Below, in pieces: positions 16,985-25,053 of a stretch of DNA of 64,000 nt. Within the stretch, counting starts at the first letter, position 1. Every line of letters starts with the position of its first letter. The notes below the pieces were generated by a model. That model had not been told where the DNA came from. It did not search any database and saw only the letters and a program-made list of their open reading frames with translations. Source of the DNA: Sinorhizobium fredii NGR234 (GTDB lineage Bacteria > Pseudomonadota > Alphaproteobacteria > Rhizobiales > Rhizobiaceae); contig NC_012586.1 in NCBI RefSeq assembly GCF_000018545.1, positions 1,054,001-1,118,000 of the forward strand, given 5' to 3'. The position numbers and the translations under genes were made by a program.

Positions 16985-18763
16985 TTAGTTAGGCCGTACC
17001 GCAGCAACGATGCCTGGCCCGGGCAGTTCAGACGCCTCGAAGTTCTCTCCGCCGAATATAGGCTCGCCATGGATCGGCGGAACGGTTGATTTGCCTGTGG
17101 TAAGATTGGCACGCAGCTCGAGCACCGGGCCGCCGAAGGACCAGTCGATGGCGACAATGCCGTCCGGCGCGGGAGGGATTTCGTAGCTCGGAAGATTGCA
17201 TTGCCTGAGCAGGGGGGCGATGTGCCGCTGCCGGATACCGGCGAGTTGCCGCATGAAGGCGAGATGTGCCCTGCCGGCCCCGCTCTCGGCGCGTTCCCAG
17301 CGAAGCTTCGAAGCGGCAAAGGTTTGAGGAGCAAGCGGATCGGGAAGATCGTCGGCCGTCTTGCCGGACGGCATGCCGCCGAAATTCTCGGCTTCGCCCT
17401 GCCGCCCCCGGCGAACGGCCTCGCCGAGCTCGCCCGCATAGTCGGCGAAGAACAGGAACGGTTGGCTTTCGCCATATTCCTCGCCCATGAAGAGGAGCGG
17501 AATCTGCGGCGAGAGCATCAGCATCGCCGTCATCACGCGCAACTGGTTGCTCTTTGCAAGAGAGACAAGGCGCTCGCCGAAGGCGCGATTGCCGATCTGA
17601 TCGTGGTTTTGAAGGAAGCTCACCCGCGCCTGCGGCGGCACCGGCCCTTTGGGCCGATCGGGGGTTGGTTCTTTGGGCATTTCGACCGAGGAGAATCCCT
17701 CGGTCATGGCCTCGCGCGTCGCCTGCCACGGCCGCTCGGAAAAAGGCCGATAGAAGCCCCTCGCTTCGCCTGTTGCGACGACATGGAGGCCGTGGTGGAA
17801 ATCGTCGTTCCAGCCGGCGGTAAAGAGCGGGATCGACCCGTCATCGTTGCGGTGCACGAGATTGCGCCGGCGGTCGGCGTCCTCGACGACCAAATGAATG
17901 TTGCGACCGACGAAGATTTCCCTCGCCTCGCGTGCCAGCGCGGCAAGAAAGTGCGGCTCGCTGGTATCCCGTATCTGATCCGTCGCATCGAGGCGCAGAC
18001 CATCGAAGCGAAAGTCATGCAGCCAATAGAGCGCATTCTCAATGAAGAAGCGCCGCACCGCGGCTTCCTCGAAGGCGATGGAGGCCCCCCATGGCGTCGG
18101 TCGATCGCTGTTGAAGAAGCGGCTGGCATAGCGGGGCAGGCTGTTGCATTCGGGTCCGAAGTGATTGTAGACGACGTCGAGCAGGACCATCATGTCGAGG
18201 CCGTGCGCCGCGTCGATCAGAGCCCTGAGCTCGTCGGGCGTCCCATAGGCATGGTGCGGCGCATAGGGCAGAACGCCGTCATAGCCCCAGCCGCGCTCGC
18301 CTTGAAATTCGGCAACGGGCATGATCTCGATGGCGGTGATACCCGCCTCGGCGAGAAGCGGCAGCCGTTCGGCCGCCGCTCGAAACGTGCCCTCGGGCGT
18401 GAAGCAGCCGATATGCAGCTCCGAGATGATCGCTTCCTCCCACGGCAGGCCGCGCCACGAGGCGGATTTCCACCCATAGGCGGAATGGTCGACGAGCATC
18501 GAGGGGCCTGAAGCTCCGTCCGGTTGTGCGCAGGAAGCGGGATCCGCAACGCGGGTCGCGTCGGCAAGTTCGAACCAGTAGCGGTCTCCGGCGCGCGCCT
18601 CGGCGGACACTTCGAACCAGCCGTCTTCAACCGCACGCATCGAATGCGAAACGCCTTCAAGAACAAGGCGCACCGCCCGCTCGTCGGGCGCCCACAAGCG
18701 AAAATATGCGACATCACCGGAGGTGAGGTTGGCACCCCAGGTTCTCGCGAGACGGTCGGCCAT
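16985..18763 (-). CDS. treZ: Malto-oligosyltrehalose trehalohydrolase
   Basis: 592 residues, GH13. It releases trehalose from the trehalosyl end of maltodextrins made by TreY. An N-terminal CBM48-like domain (AYFRLWAPDERAVRLVLEG) is followed by the barrel: VVYNHFGP, the nucleophile Asp in DGLRLDATDQIRD, the acid Glu in LVVEDADRRR, and SFLQNHDQIGNRAFGERL. The start at 18763 has AAGGAAAACG ahead. No treY (GH13 glucosylmutase) is in the window. Divergent from glgX, and both carry stress-type promoters in the 166-base gap, pointing to joint conversion of glycogen to trehalose under stress. Confidence 0.92.
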   Translation of the reverse strand: MADRLARTWGANLTSGDVAYFRLWAPDERAVRLVLEGVSHSMRAVEDGWFEVSAEARAGDRYWFELADATRVADPASCAQPDGASGPSMLVDHSAYGWKSASWRGLPWEEAIISELHIGCFTPEGTFRAAAERLPLLAEAGITAIEIMPVAEFQGERGWGYDGVLPYAPHHAYGTPDELRALIDAAHGLDMMVLLDVVYNHFGPECNSLPRYASRFFNSDRPTPWGASIAFEEAAVRRFFIENALYWLHDFRFDGLRLDATDQIRDTSEPHFLAALAREAREIFVGRNIHLVVEDADRRRNLVHRNDDGSIPLFTAGWNDDFHHGLHVVATGEARGFYRPFSERPWQATREAMTEGFSSVEMPKEPTPDRPKGPVPPQARVSFLQNHDQIGNRAFGERLVSLAKSNQLRVMTAMLMLSPQIPLLFMGEEYGESQPFLFFADYAGELGEAVRRGRQGEAENFGGMPSGKTADDLPDPLAPQTFAASKLRWERAESGAGRAHLAFMRQLAGIRQRHIAPLLRQCNLPSYEIPPAPDGIVAIDWSFGGPVLELRANLTTGKSTVPPIHGEPIFGGENFEASELPGPGIVAAVRPN

Positions 18764-18803
18764 TCGTTTTCCTTGCTGATTGCGAAATCGGGCAAGAGAC
18801 GAG

Positions 18804-18828
18804 AACTGCCGGAATTGCCGAAAGTTCC
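18804..18828 (-). promoter_or_regulatory. Candidate general-stress promoter of treZ
   Basis: Minus strand: GGAAC (18828-18824), 16 bases, AGTT (18807-18804), 41 bases before the treZ ATG. One mismatch to the EcfG consensus. Confidence 0.5.
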
Positions 18829-18859
18829 GCCGCAATCGTCCCGTGCCGATGGTTTGGCA

Positions 18860-18885
18860 GGAACAAAGTCACCGCCATCAGCGTT
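18860..18885 (+). promoter_or_regulatory. General-stress promoter of glgX, perfect match
   Basis: GGAAC at 18860-18864, 17 bases, CGTT at 18882-18885. The glgX ATG is 45 bases on. Back to back with the treZ site 31 bases away. Confidence 0.65.
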
Positions 18886-18929
18886 GCCCCCTCACTTCCA
18901 GGACGCTGCAGGGGGGCACGACGACACGA

Positions 18930-21020
18930 ATGAATGTGGCTTTCTCCGAACTCGATTTCCTGAAGCCGGAGCTTGGCGCCGAGTATACCGGCCAAGGTAC
19001 CCATTTCGCGGTCTTCTCCGCACATGCCGAAAAGATCGAGCTTTGTCTCTTTTCCGAGGACGGCAGCAGGGAAGCGGCCCGCCTGCCGCTGCCGAAGCGT
19101 GAAGGCGACATCTGGTCCGGTTATATCGAAGGGCTGGGCCCGGGCACACTCTACGGTTATCGCGCCTACGGGCCCTATGACCCGAACAACGGGCATCGTT
19201 TTAACCCGAACAAGCTGCTCCTCGATCCCTATGCCAAGCAGGTGGCCGGGGAATTCGTCTGGGACGACGCGCTGTTCGGCTACACGATCGGTAGCCCGGA
19301 AGGCGATCTTTCGTTCGACGAGCGCGACAGCGCCCCGATCATGGTGAAGGGCGTCGTTCAGGATCCGAACTTCGACTGGGACGGCGAAGAGGCGATCCGC
19401 CGTCCCTGGACCGAGACGATCATCTACGAGACTCATATTCGCGGCATGACCATGACGCATCCGGCCGTGCCGAACGAATTGCGCGGCACCTTCCTCGGCA
19501 TGGCAAGCGACCCGATCATCGATCATCTGGTGAAGCTCGGCGTCTCCGCTGTCGAACTTCTGCCGGTGCAATATTTCCTCGACGATCGGTATCTCACCGA
19601 ACGCAACCTCAGGAACTATTGGGGCTACCAGCCGCTCGGCTACTTCGCACCGCATGCGCGCTACATGAAGGGTACCCGGATTACCGAGTTCAAGACGATG
19701 GTGAAGCGCTTCCATGCCGCTGGCATCGAGGTTCTCATGGACGTCGTCTACAACCATACCGCCGAAGGTTCGGAGTACGGCCCGACGCTCAGTTTCCGGG
19801 GTCTGGACAATCTCAGCTATTACCGGCAATCGCCGGAACAGCCCCGGCATACTTATGACATGACCGGCACCGGAAATACGCTGAACGTTGCGCATCCGAT
19901 GGTGCTGCGCATGGTTCTCGACAGCCTCCGCTACTGGGTCGGCGTCATGCACATCGACGGTTTCCGCTTCGATCTGGCAAGTGCCCTCGGGCGCGAATAC
20001 ATGGAGTTTGACCGCGAGGGCGGCTTCTTCGACGCGATCAGGCAGGATCCGATTCTGGCCGGCGTCAAGCTCATTGCCGAACCCTGGGACATCGGCGAGG
20101 GCGGCTACCAGCTCGGCGGCTTTCCGCCGCCCTTCCGCGAGTGGAACGATCGCTTCCGCGACGATGTCCGCCGCTTCTGGAAGGGAGACGGCGGCGTTGT
20201 GCCGGTGCTGGCCGAACGGCTCGCCGGCTCACCGGTCCAGTTCAATCATTCGGGCCGCGCCGCCACTACCTCCGTCAACCTGTTGAGCGCGCATGACGGC
20301 TTCACGCTGATGGATGCCGTTTCCTACGCGGAGAAGCACAACGAGGCCAATGGCGAGGACAACCGCGACGGCCATTCGGACAACCACTCCGACAATATGG
20401 GCGCCGAGGGGCCGACCGATGACCACAGGATCGATGAGGCGCGCCGACGGCGCCGCTTTGCTATGCTTGCCACCCTGATGGTGAGCCAGGGCGTTCCGAT
20501 GGTCCTCGGCGGCGACGAGCTCGGCAACAGCCAGGGCGGAAACAACAACGCCTACTGCCAGGACAACGAGATCGGCTGGATCGATTGGAGCCGGCTGGAC
20601 GACACCTTCCTCGCCTTCTGCCGGAAGATCATCGCTTTCCGCCGGGAGCATCCGGTGCTGCGCCAGGAGAATTTTCTGGAAGGCGCCACCGACGAGCATG
20701 GACGCATCGAGGTCGCCTGGTACAAGCCCGACGGCAGCCGCATGGACGAGGCCGCATGGGGCGACGGCGAATTGCGCATCCTCGGCGTCTATCTCTGCCA
20801 CCTCTCGCCGGCCGAGGCACCGGCGGAGGAGATGTTCCTCGTCTTCAATGCGGGCGGCGACTGCGACGTTGCGCTGCCCTCCGTGCACGGCTCGGAAATC
20901 TGGCAATGGGCGCTGAATACGGCCGAGGACGATGCCTTCGTCGCGCAGCGTGCCAGGGAGCGGGAAACGATCCGGGCGCAGAGCGTCGCCGCTTTCGTCC
21001 CTCACGACAGCGGCGGGTAA
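18930..21020 (+). CDS. glgX: Glycogen debranching enzyme
   Basis: 696 residues, GH13 isoamylase/GlgX type. It hydrolyses alpha-1,6 branches of glycogen or phosphorylase limit dextrin. An N-terminal CBM48 (GTHFAVFSAHAEKIELCLF) leads into the barrel: VLMDVVYNHTAEG, nucleophile Asp in IDGFRFDLASALGRE, acid Glu in IAEPWDIGEGGYQ, and SAHDGFTLMDAVSY. LGGDELGNSQGGNNNAYCQD is characteristic of GlgX. The frame is open to 18780, but the ATG at 18930 starts the conserved region just after the promoter. Works with glgA (synthesis) and treZ (trehalose release) in this window. Confidence 0.93.
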   Translation: MNVAFSELDFLKPELGAEYTGQGTHFAVFSAHAEKIELCLFSEDGSREAARLPLPKREGDIWSGYIEGLGPGTLYGYRAYGPYDPNNGHRFNPNKLLLDPYAKQVAGEFVWDDALFGYTIGSPEGDLSFDERDSAPIMVKGVVQDPNFDWDGEEAIRRPWTETIIYETHIRGMTMTHPAVPNELRGTFLGMASDPIIDHLVKLGVSAVELLPVQYFLDDRYLTERNLRNYWGYQPLGYFAPHARYMKGTRITEFKTMVKRFHAAGIEVLMDVVYNHTAEGSEYGPTLSFRGLDNLSYYRQSPEQPRHTYDMTGTGNTLNVAHPMVLRMVLDSLRYWVGVMHIDGFRFDLASALGREYMEFDREGGFFDAIRQDPILAGVKLIAEPWDIGEGGYQLGGFPPPFREWNDRFRDDVRRFWKGDGGVVPVLAERLAGSPVQFNHSGRAATTSVNLLSAHDGFTLMDAVSYAEKHNEANGEDNRDGHSDNHSDNMGAEGPTDDHRIDEARRRRRFAMLATLMVSQGVPMVLGGDELGNSQGGNNNAYCQDNEIGWIDWSRLDDTFLAFCRKIIAFRREHPVLRQENFLEGATDEHGRIEVAWYKPDGSRMDEAAWGDGELRILGVYLCHLSPAEAPAEEMFLVFNAGGDCDVALPSVHGSEIWQWALNTAEDDAFVAQRARERETIRAQSVAAFVPHDSGG

Positions 21021-21054
21021 GAGTCAGCACCGGCCCCGCTTTGCACGCCCGGTC

Positions 21055-21079
21055 GGAACATTCGAGAGCGAGCGGGATT
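21055..21079 (+). promoter_or_regulatory. Candidate general-stress promoter of the Pro-rich small gene
   Basis: GGAAC at 21055-21059 (GGAACA), 16 bases, GATT at 21076-21079, 53 bases before the ATG at 21132. Confidence 0.45.
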
Positions 21080-21131
21080 GTCCGAAGGAGGCATGGGATC
21101 ATCCCATGTTTTCCGAGGAATGGAGGCAGCA

Positions 21132-21299
21132 ATGCAAGATCCGCGTCAGCCGGAACCAATCCCGCCACAACCGCCGCCCTGGGATCCGGAACCGCCGATC
21201 GGCGAGCCTGAACCCGATCGCCTGCCGGACGAGGCTCCGACACCGAATCCCGACGAGAATCCGGAGCCGCCCCAGTATGGCGGCAGCCCAGACGGCTGA
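21132..21299 (+). CDS. Small proline-rich protein
   Basis: 55 residues, about one third proline with many Glu/Asp (MQDPRQPEPIPPQPPPWDPE). GGAGGCAGCA precedes the ATG at 21132. No fold is expected for most of it; no recognised family. Support comes from the ribosome site, a stress-type promoter and the position between glgX and the DUF2934 gene. Confidence 0.5.
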   Translation: MQDPRQPEPIPPQPPPWDPEPPIGEPEPDRLPDEAPTPNPDENPEPPQYGGSPDG

Positions 21300-21322
21300 A
21301 GTCAGAATAGCATTTGACTCAT

Positions 21323-21347
21323 GGAACAAATGGGCGGGCCTGCCGTT
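21323..21347 (+). promoter_or_regulatory. General-stress promoter of the DUF2934 gene, perfect match
   Basis: GGAAC at 21323-21327 (GGAACAA), exactly 16 bases, CGTT at 21344-21347; the ATG at 21389 is 42 bases on. Confidence 0.7.
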
Positions 21348-21388
21348 TGAATTTTGCCGAAAGGCTTTCCAACAGCGAGGTAAGGGAC

Positions 21389-21634
21389 ATGGAAAACCAC
21401 AGGGAAGAACTCATCAGGCGCAGGGCCTACGCGATCTGGGAGCAGGAAGGCCGTCCGGACGGCCAGGAGCTGCGCCACTGGGAACAGGCTGCGCGGGAAA
21501 TGCAGGGACAGGGTGCATCGAGTCCCGACGGAGGCGAGAACCTCGAAACCGAGGGAGCGACCAATGCCGTGTCGACCCCGAAGCCACCCGCGCCCCGCGG
21601 AAGATCTGCCAGGAACGGAGCGCGAGCGCACTGA
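21389..21634 (+). CDS. DUF2934 protein
   Basis: 81 residues. The DUF2934 module lies at residues 5-35 (IRRRAYAIWEQEGRPDGQ, then RHWEQA); the rest is a disordered Ser/Pro/Ala tail ending in basic residues. GGTAAGGG serves as ribosome site. Soluble; function unknown, common in stress-regulated loci of rhizobia. A perfect EcfG-type promoter precedes it. The CBS gene follows after 88 bases. Confidence 0.75.
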   Translation: MENHREELIRRRAYAIWEQEGRPDGQELRHWEQAAREMQGQGASSPDGGENLETEGATNAVSTPKPPAPRGRSARNGARAH

Positions 21635-21722
21635 GATCCCGGCTTCCTACATACCTGCTTCGGGATAGCCGTGAACGGCGCGGCCGCAGCAGGCAACGCC
21701 TTCCAAGAAAAGGAGCAGGACA

Positions 21723-22160
21723 ATGCATGTATCGGAGATCATGACCAGAGACGTTCATCTGGTTACCCCCAACGACACCATCCGAGATGTGGCGCGGCAG
21801 ATGGCGGAAAACGACATCGGCTTCTTGCCGGTCGAGGATCATGACCGGTTGGTCGGCATGGTTACGGACCGCGACATCGTCGTCCGTGGCGTGGCGGACG
21901 GGCTCGATCCGCAGGCGAAAGTGCGAGACGTGATGACGACTGACGTCAAATACTGCTTCGAGGATGAGGACGTGGACGACGTGGCGCGCAACATGGGCGA
22001 TATCCAGGTGCGTCGCCTGCCCGTCGTCAATCGCGACAAGCGCCTCGTCGGCATCGTGTCGCTGGCGGATGCCGCTCGCGAACAGCCCGCGGCAGCGGGC
22101 ACCGGCCTGAAGGGTGTGACAATGCCCGGCGGCGAGCACAATCAGGCCGGGAGGCACTAA
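21723..22160 (+). CDS. Two-CBS-domain protein
   Basis: 145 residues made of a CBS pair: VSEIMTRDVHLVTPNDTIRD with GMVTDRDIVVRG, and VRDVMTTDVKYCFEDEDVDD with VGIVSLADAAR. Such stand-alone CBS pairs bind adenine nucleotides and act as energy or redox sensors in the cytoplasm. AAAAGGAGCAGGACA gives a strong ribosome site. Partner unknown. Followed by a 25-base hairpin that may end or weaken the transcript. Confidence 0.85.
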   Translation: MHVSEIMTRDVHLVTPNDTIRDVARQMAENDIGFLPVEDHDRLVGMVTDRDIVVRGVADGLDPQAKVRDVMTTDVKYCFEDEDVDDVARNMGDIQVRRLPVVNRDKRLVGIVSLADAAREQPAAAGTGLKGVTMPGGEHNQAGRH

Positions 22161-22173
22161 CACTCTCTTGGAG

Positions 22174-22198
22174 ATCGGCGCCCTTAGGGGGCGCCGAT
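22174..22198 (+). terminator. Intergenic hairpin after the CBS gene
   Basis: Perfect 10-bp stem ATCGGCGCCC/GGGCGCCGAT with a 5-base loop between the CBS gene and the next start; no T-run follows, so it may be an attenuating or RNA-stabilising hairpin rather than a full terminator. Confidence 0.5.
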
Positions 22199-22209
22199 GG
22201 GGAGGCAGC

Positions 22210-22689
22210 ATGCCGCAGAAGCAGAATAATGGAGAACCCAGGACGGCTGGCCCCGCCGAGCGGCGCCCGCATCGGACCTCATCGGCAGATGTGTCCTGGC
22301 CGGCACGTCGCGTTGGCCCGCAGTCGCCAAGGACGGGAGCGAGCCGACCGGTCGGTCCAGAGGACGCCTCCGGCGAGAACCATATAGCTGACGCTTCCGA
22401 TGTCGGCGGCGGCGGGCAGGACTTGCGTGCCGGAATGTCGGTTGATCCGCCACAGCCGTCGCCACGGGACTTAAGCGGCGGCCCGAGTCCGTTGACGCCG
22501 GAGCCCGGCGACAGAAAGGTGGCCGAGGAAACTTCAATCCAGGAACATCACGACAGCAACGAAGGCACCGGAGGGGATGCCTGGAACAATCTGCTCGGCA
22601 ATACCACGAATGCCGGGATGCTTCGCCTGCTCTTTGCGATCGGCCTTTTCATTCTGGTGGCGGGAACCTTTTTCTGGCTGGTCGCGTGA
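22210..22689 (+). CDS. Hypothetical protein with a C-terminal membrane anchor
   Basis: 159 residues. GGGAGGCAGC precedes the ATG at 22210. Residues 1-130 are low-complexity, rich in Pro, Gly, Ser and Arg; a single transmembrane helix closes the protein (LRLLFAIGLFILVAGTFFWL). The layout suggests a tail-anchored inner-membrane protein with a cytoplasmic disordered domain. No family recognised. The DUF6766 membrane gene follows 42 bases later on the same strand. Confidence 0.55.
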   Translation: MPQKQNNGEPRTAGPAERRPHRTSSADVSWPARRVGPQSPRTGASRPVGPEDASGENHIADASDVGGGGQDLRAGMSVDPPQPSPRDLSGGPSPLTPEPGDRKVAEETSIQEHHDSNEGTGGDAWNNLLGNTTNAGMLRLLFAIGLFILVAGTFFWLVA

Positions 22690-22731
22690 TGGATGGCAGG
22701 ACGTATCGAAGCGTAAGGGCGGAGGAAATGA

Positions 22732-23394
22732 ATGACGTTTTTCCGTGACAATGGCCTGAGCATCACACTGACCATCTTCACCGCGGCGACCATCGCAGGC
22801 ATGATCTTCGCCGGGGCCAATGCCTTCAACCAAGAGGCGATCATGCACGGTGAGCCGACTGTCACCGTCGCCAGTTATCTCGCCACCGGCCACTTTCTTT
22901 CTGCTCTTTTCGAGAACTGGGAAAGCGAGTTCCTGCAGATGGCGGCTTATGTCTGCCTCACGGCGTTTCTCTACCAGCGCGGTTCGGCAGAATCCAAGGA
23001 TCCGGATGTTTCCTCCACCGATGTGGACGAGGATCCCCGCATGAAGAAGACCGATCCGAAGGCCCCTTGGGCCGTGCGGCAAGGGCAGATGATCAGGACG
23101 CTCTATTCCTATTCGCTGGGCATCGTTCTTGCCGGACTGTTCGTGCTCAGCTTTGTCTTCCATTTGCGCGCCAGTGCCGCGGCCGGAAACATCGAGGCGA
23201 TGCGCCATGGCGAGCCGCCTATCGATCTATGGACGCGGCTGGCGGATGCCGAGTTCTGGTTCGAGTGTTTTCAGAACTGGCAATCGGAGTTCCTGTCCAC
23301 CTTGCTGCTGGTGCTGCTTTCCATTTTCCTGCGTTTCCGAGGGTCGCCGGAGTCGAAGCCTGTTGCAGCGCCATACGGTGCGACCGGAAAATAG
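22732..23394 (+). CDS. DUF6766 family membrane protein
   Basis: 220 residues with about four membrane segments, two in each half. The protein is an internal duplication: FFRDNGLSITLTIFTAATIA...ENWESEFLQMAAYVCLTAFLY and, later, YSLGIVLAGLFVLSFVFH...QNWQSEFLSTLLLVLLSIFL. The NW(E/Q)SEFL motif occurs in both halves. This is the pattern of the DUF6766 family. GGAGGAAATGA lies before the ATG. Function unknown; its neighbours are stress-type genes. Confidence 0.75.
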   Translation: MTFFRDNGLSITLTIFTAATIAGMIFAGANAFNQEAIMHGEPTVTVASYLATGHFLSALFENWESEFLQMAAYVCLTAFLYQRGSAESKDPDVSSTDVDEDPRMKKTDPKAPWAVRQGQMIRTLYSYSLGIVLAGLFVLSFVFHLRASAAAGNIEAMRHGEPPIDLWTRLADAEFWFECFQNWQSEFLSTLLLVLLSIFLRFRGSPESKPVAAPYGATGK

Positions 23395-23459
23395 CCGGCC
23401 GCTTCGGCGCTCCGACGTAGTGCCGGAACGCCGAAAAGCATTGCGGTGCGGCGCGCGCC

Positions 23460-23903
23460 TCACTGCTGTGCTGGGGCCTGCTGCGGAGGTGCGGTGCTCT
23501 GAAGCTTTTCCTCGACCTTCTTGGCCAGCGCCGGATCGTTCTGTGCGGTCGTCAAAATGGTCGTGTATTCCTCGACCGATATGTTTGGCGAAGCCTCCAC
23601 GGCCTTGACCATCTGCTGGCTGGCTTCCGTCTGCAGCTTCTCCTTTGCCGCTGCATCCTGTGTCGCGCCGATCTTGGCGGAATATTCCTGCCGGACCTTG
23701 TCGACCTGGAGGTAGGCGATGGCGAATGCCTCGATCTTCTCTTCGCTGATCGGGGCACTCTTGGCGCCCGGCTGAGCCGGTGCCTGCTGCGTCGGCTGTG
23801 TTTCCTGTGCCTGTGCGAGTTCCAGCGCCGATGCCGGGCTGAAAGCCATCAAGCTGAAGACTGCAGCGGTCAGCGATGCAGCGGGGGTGTAACGAGTGAT
23901 CAT
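23460..23903 (-). CDS. DUF4168 secreted protein
   Basis: 147 residues. Signal peptide at the N-terminus (ASLTAAVFSLMAFSPASALE), then a Gln/Pro-rich linker and a helical DUF4168 domain (EEKIEAFAIAYLQVDKVRQE...ISVEEYTTILTTAQNDPALA). The ATG at 23903 is preferred over the one two codons earlier, because AGAGGA then has six bases spacing. Exported to the periplasm; function unknown. Family members are common in cyanobacteria and alphaproteobacteria. Confidence 0.75.
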   Translation of the reverse strand: MITRYTPAASLTAAVFSLMAFSPASALELAQAQETQPTQQAPAQPGAKSAPISEEKIEAFAIAYLQVDKVRQEYSAKIGATQDAAAKEKLQTEASQQMVKAVEASPNISVEEYTTILTTAQNDPALAKKVEEKLQSTAPPQQAPAQQ

Positions 23904-24141
23904 ATTCATTCCTCTTGGACGTGCCCTCTTGGACGTGCATGACGTGATCGGCAGCAATACCGCCTCGTTCAACCGCTCCGTGTCGAATGCGACGGAGCGG
24001 CGACCGACCATGTCGCCCTCAGAAGTGCTCGGTTGGGCGATGTCGGGGCAATTTGCTGACCATTGCGCGGCAGCTTTGTGGCCCCGAAGCTCTCCCGGCG
24101 TGGAATCGAAATACATCTAGTGGTAGCGGGCGCGGCTGGCC

Positions 24142-24951
24142 TCAGGCCGTGCGCTTGCTTGCGCGGATTGCGTAGCGGTGCTGGTTGCGCCGCGCGAGCC
24201 CCTTGAAGAAGTTCCAGTTCTTCGCTTGCATCCGGTGGATTTCGCCGAGATCGGTGTCGACGACAATATCCGTGAAGCCGGCGGCCTCAAGAAGCTCGAC
24301 AACGGCCTCGGCGCGTGCCCCGTTGGCGAAATGGACGCGGGAGAGGATGTTGCGATGGGTTTCCATCATCTCGCGCGAGTGCATGGGTGCGTCCGGCTTG
24401 AAAATCCCTGCGCTCTGTCCCCAGGCGCTGAATTTCGAGAACAGCCGTTCCAGCGCACCGGTATTGACGAAATCGCCGTCGACGATCAGAAGCGTGCCGC
24501 CGGGCTTCAAGACGCGCAGCCACTCGGCAAAGGCTGCGGCCGGATCGACCAGCGTCCAGACCAGATGCCTGTTGACGATGACGTCGTAGCGGTCGTCCGG
24601 CTCCATGGTGCTTTCCGCATCGCCGATGCGGAAGGATATGGCGCGTTTGCGGCTCTTTGCCTTCTGCCGCGCCCGCTCGAGCATCGGTTCGGCCCAGTCG
24701 AGGCCGGTGACCTTGAAGCCGAGGTCGTCGAGCAGGTGCGAGATGACGCCCGTGCCGCTCGCGAGGTCGAGTGCGGCGCGTCCGTCGCCGCGGCCAAGAT
24801 GGCGCAGGAAAAGCCGGTGCCAGGCGGATCGCTCTTCTTCGGAGAAGATCTCGTGACCCGGAGAAAGATCGAAGGTGGCGGCACGCTCCGACCAATAAGC
24901 CTTGATTTCATCGCGAAGATCGTAGTTTTGCCCCGCCGCCACGTTACTCAT
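24142..24951 (-). CDS. Class I SAM-dependent methyltransferase
   Basis: 269 residues. Motif I ALDLASGTGVISHLLDDLG binds S-adenosylmethionine, the acidic end of the next strand is VTGLDWAEPML, and LRVLKPGGTLLIVDGD is the post-motif II segment. The N-terminal lead (YDLRDEIKAYWSERAATFDL) matches Ubie/small-molecule methyltransferases. It is divergent from the iron-type ABC transporter at 25054 and shares its 102-base control region, so it probably modifies a chelator or its metal-free product; this is inference. Substrate unknown. Confidence 0.82.
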   Translation of the reverse strand: MSNVAAGQNYDLRDEIKAYWSERAATFDLSPGHEIFSEEERSAWHRLFLRHLGRGDGRAALDLASGTGVISHLLDDLGFKVTGLDWAEPMLERARQKAKSRKRAISFRIGDAESTMEPDDRYDVIVNRHLVWTLVDPAAAFAEWLRVLKPGGTLLIVDGDFVNTGALERLFSKFSAWGQSAGIFKPDAPMHSREMMETHRNILSRVHFANGARAEAVVELLEAAGFTDIVVDTDLGEIHRMQAKNWNFFKGLARRNQHRYAIRASKRTA

Positions 24952-24996
24952 TTCTGCCGAGTCCTTCTGTTTGGAAGGGTTCTAAAAGATATATGT

Positions 24997-25011
24997 TGAC
25001 TGGTAAAGTCA
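24997..25011. promoter_or_regulatory. Candidate RirA iron-responsive operator (IRO box)
   Basis: TGACTGGTAAAGTCA: TGA-N9-TCA, and also a perfect 5-bp inverted repeat TGACT/AGTCA with a 5-base spacer, in an AT-rich patch flanked by TTCTAA and TTAGAA. It sits between the divergent methyltransferase and ABC binding-protein genes. TGA-N9-TCA is the published form of the rhizobial RirA box, which represses iron-uptake genes when iron is plentiful. Confidence 0.65.
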
Positions 25012-25053
25012 TGAAATATTAGAAGGCAGCGTTTTCCAACGGAGCAGGGATCG

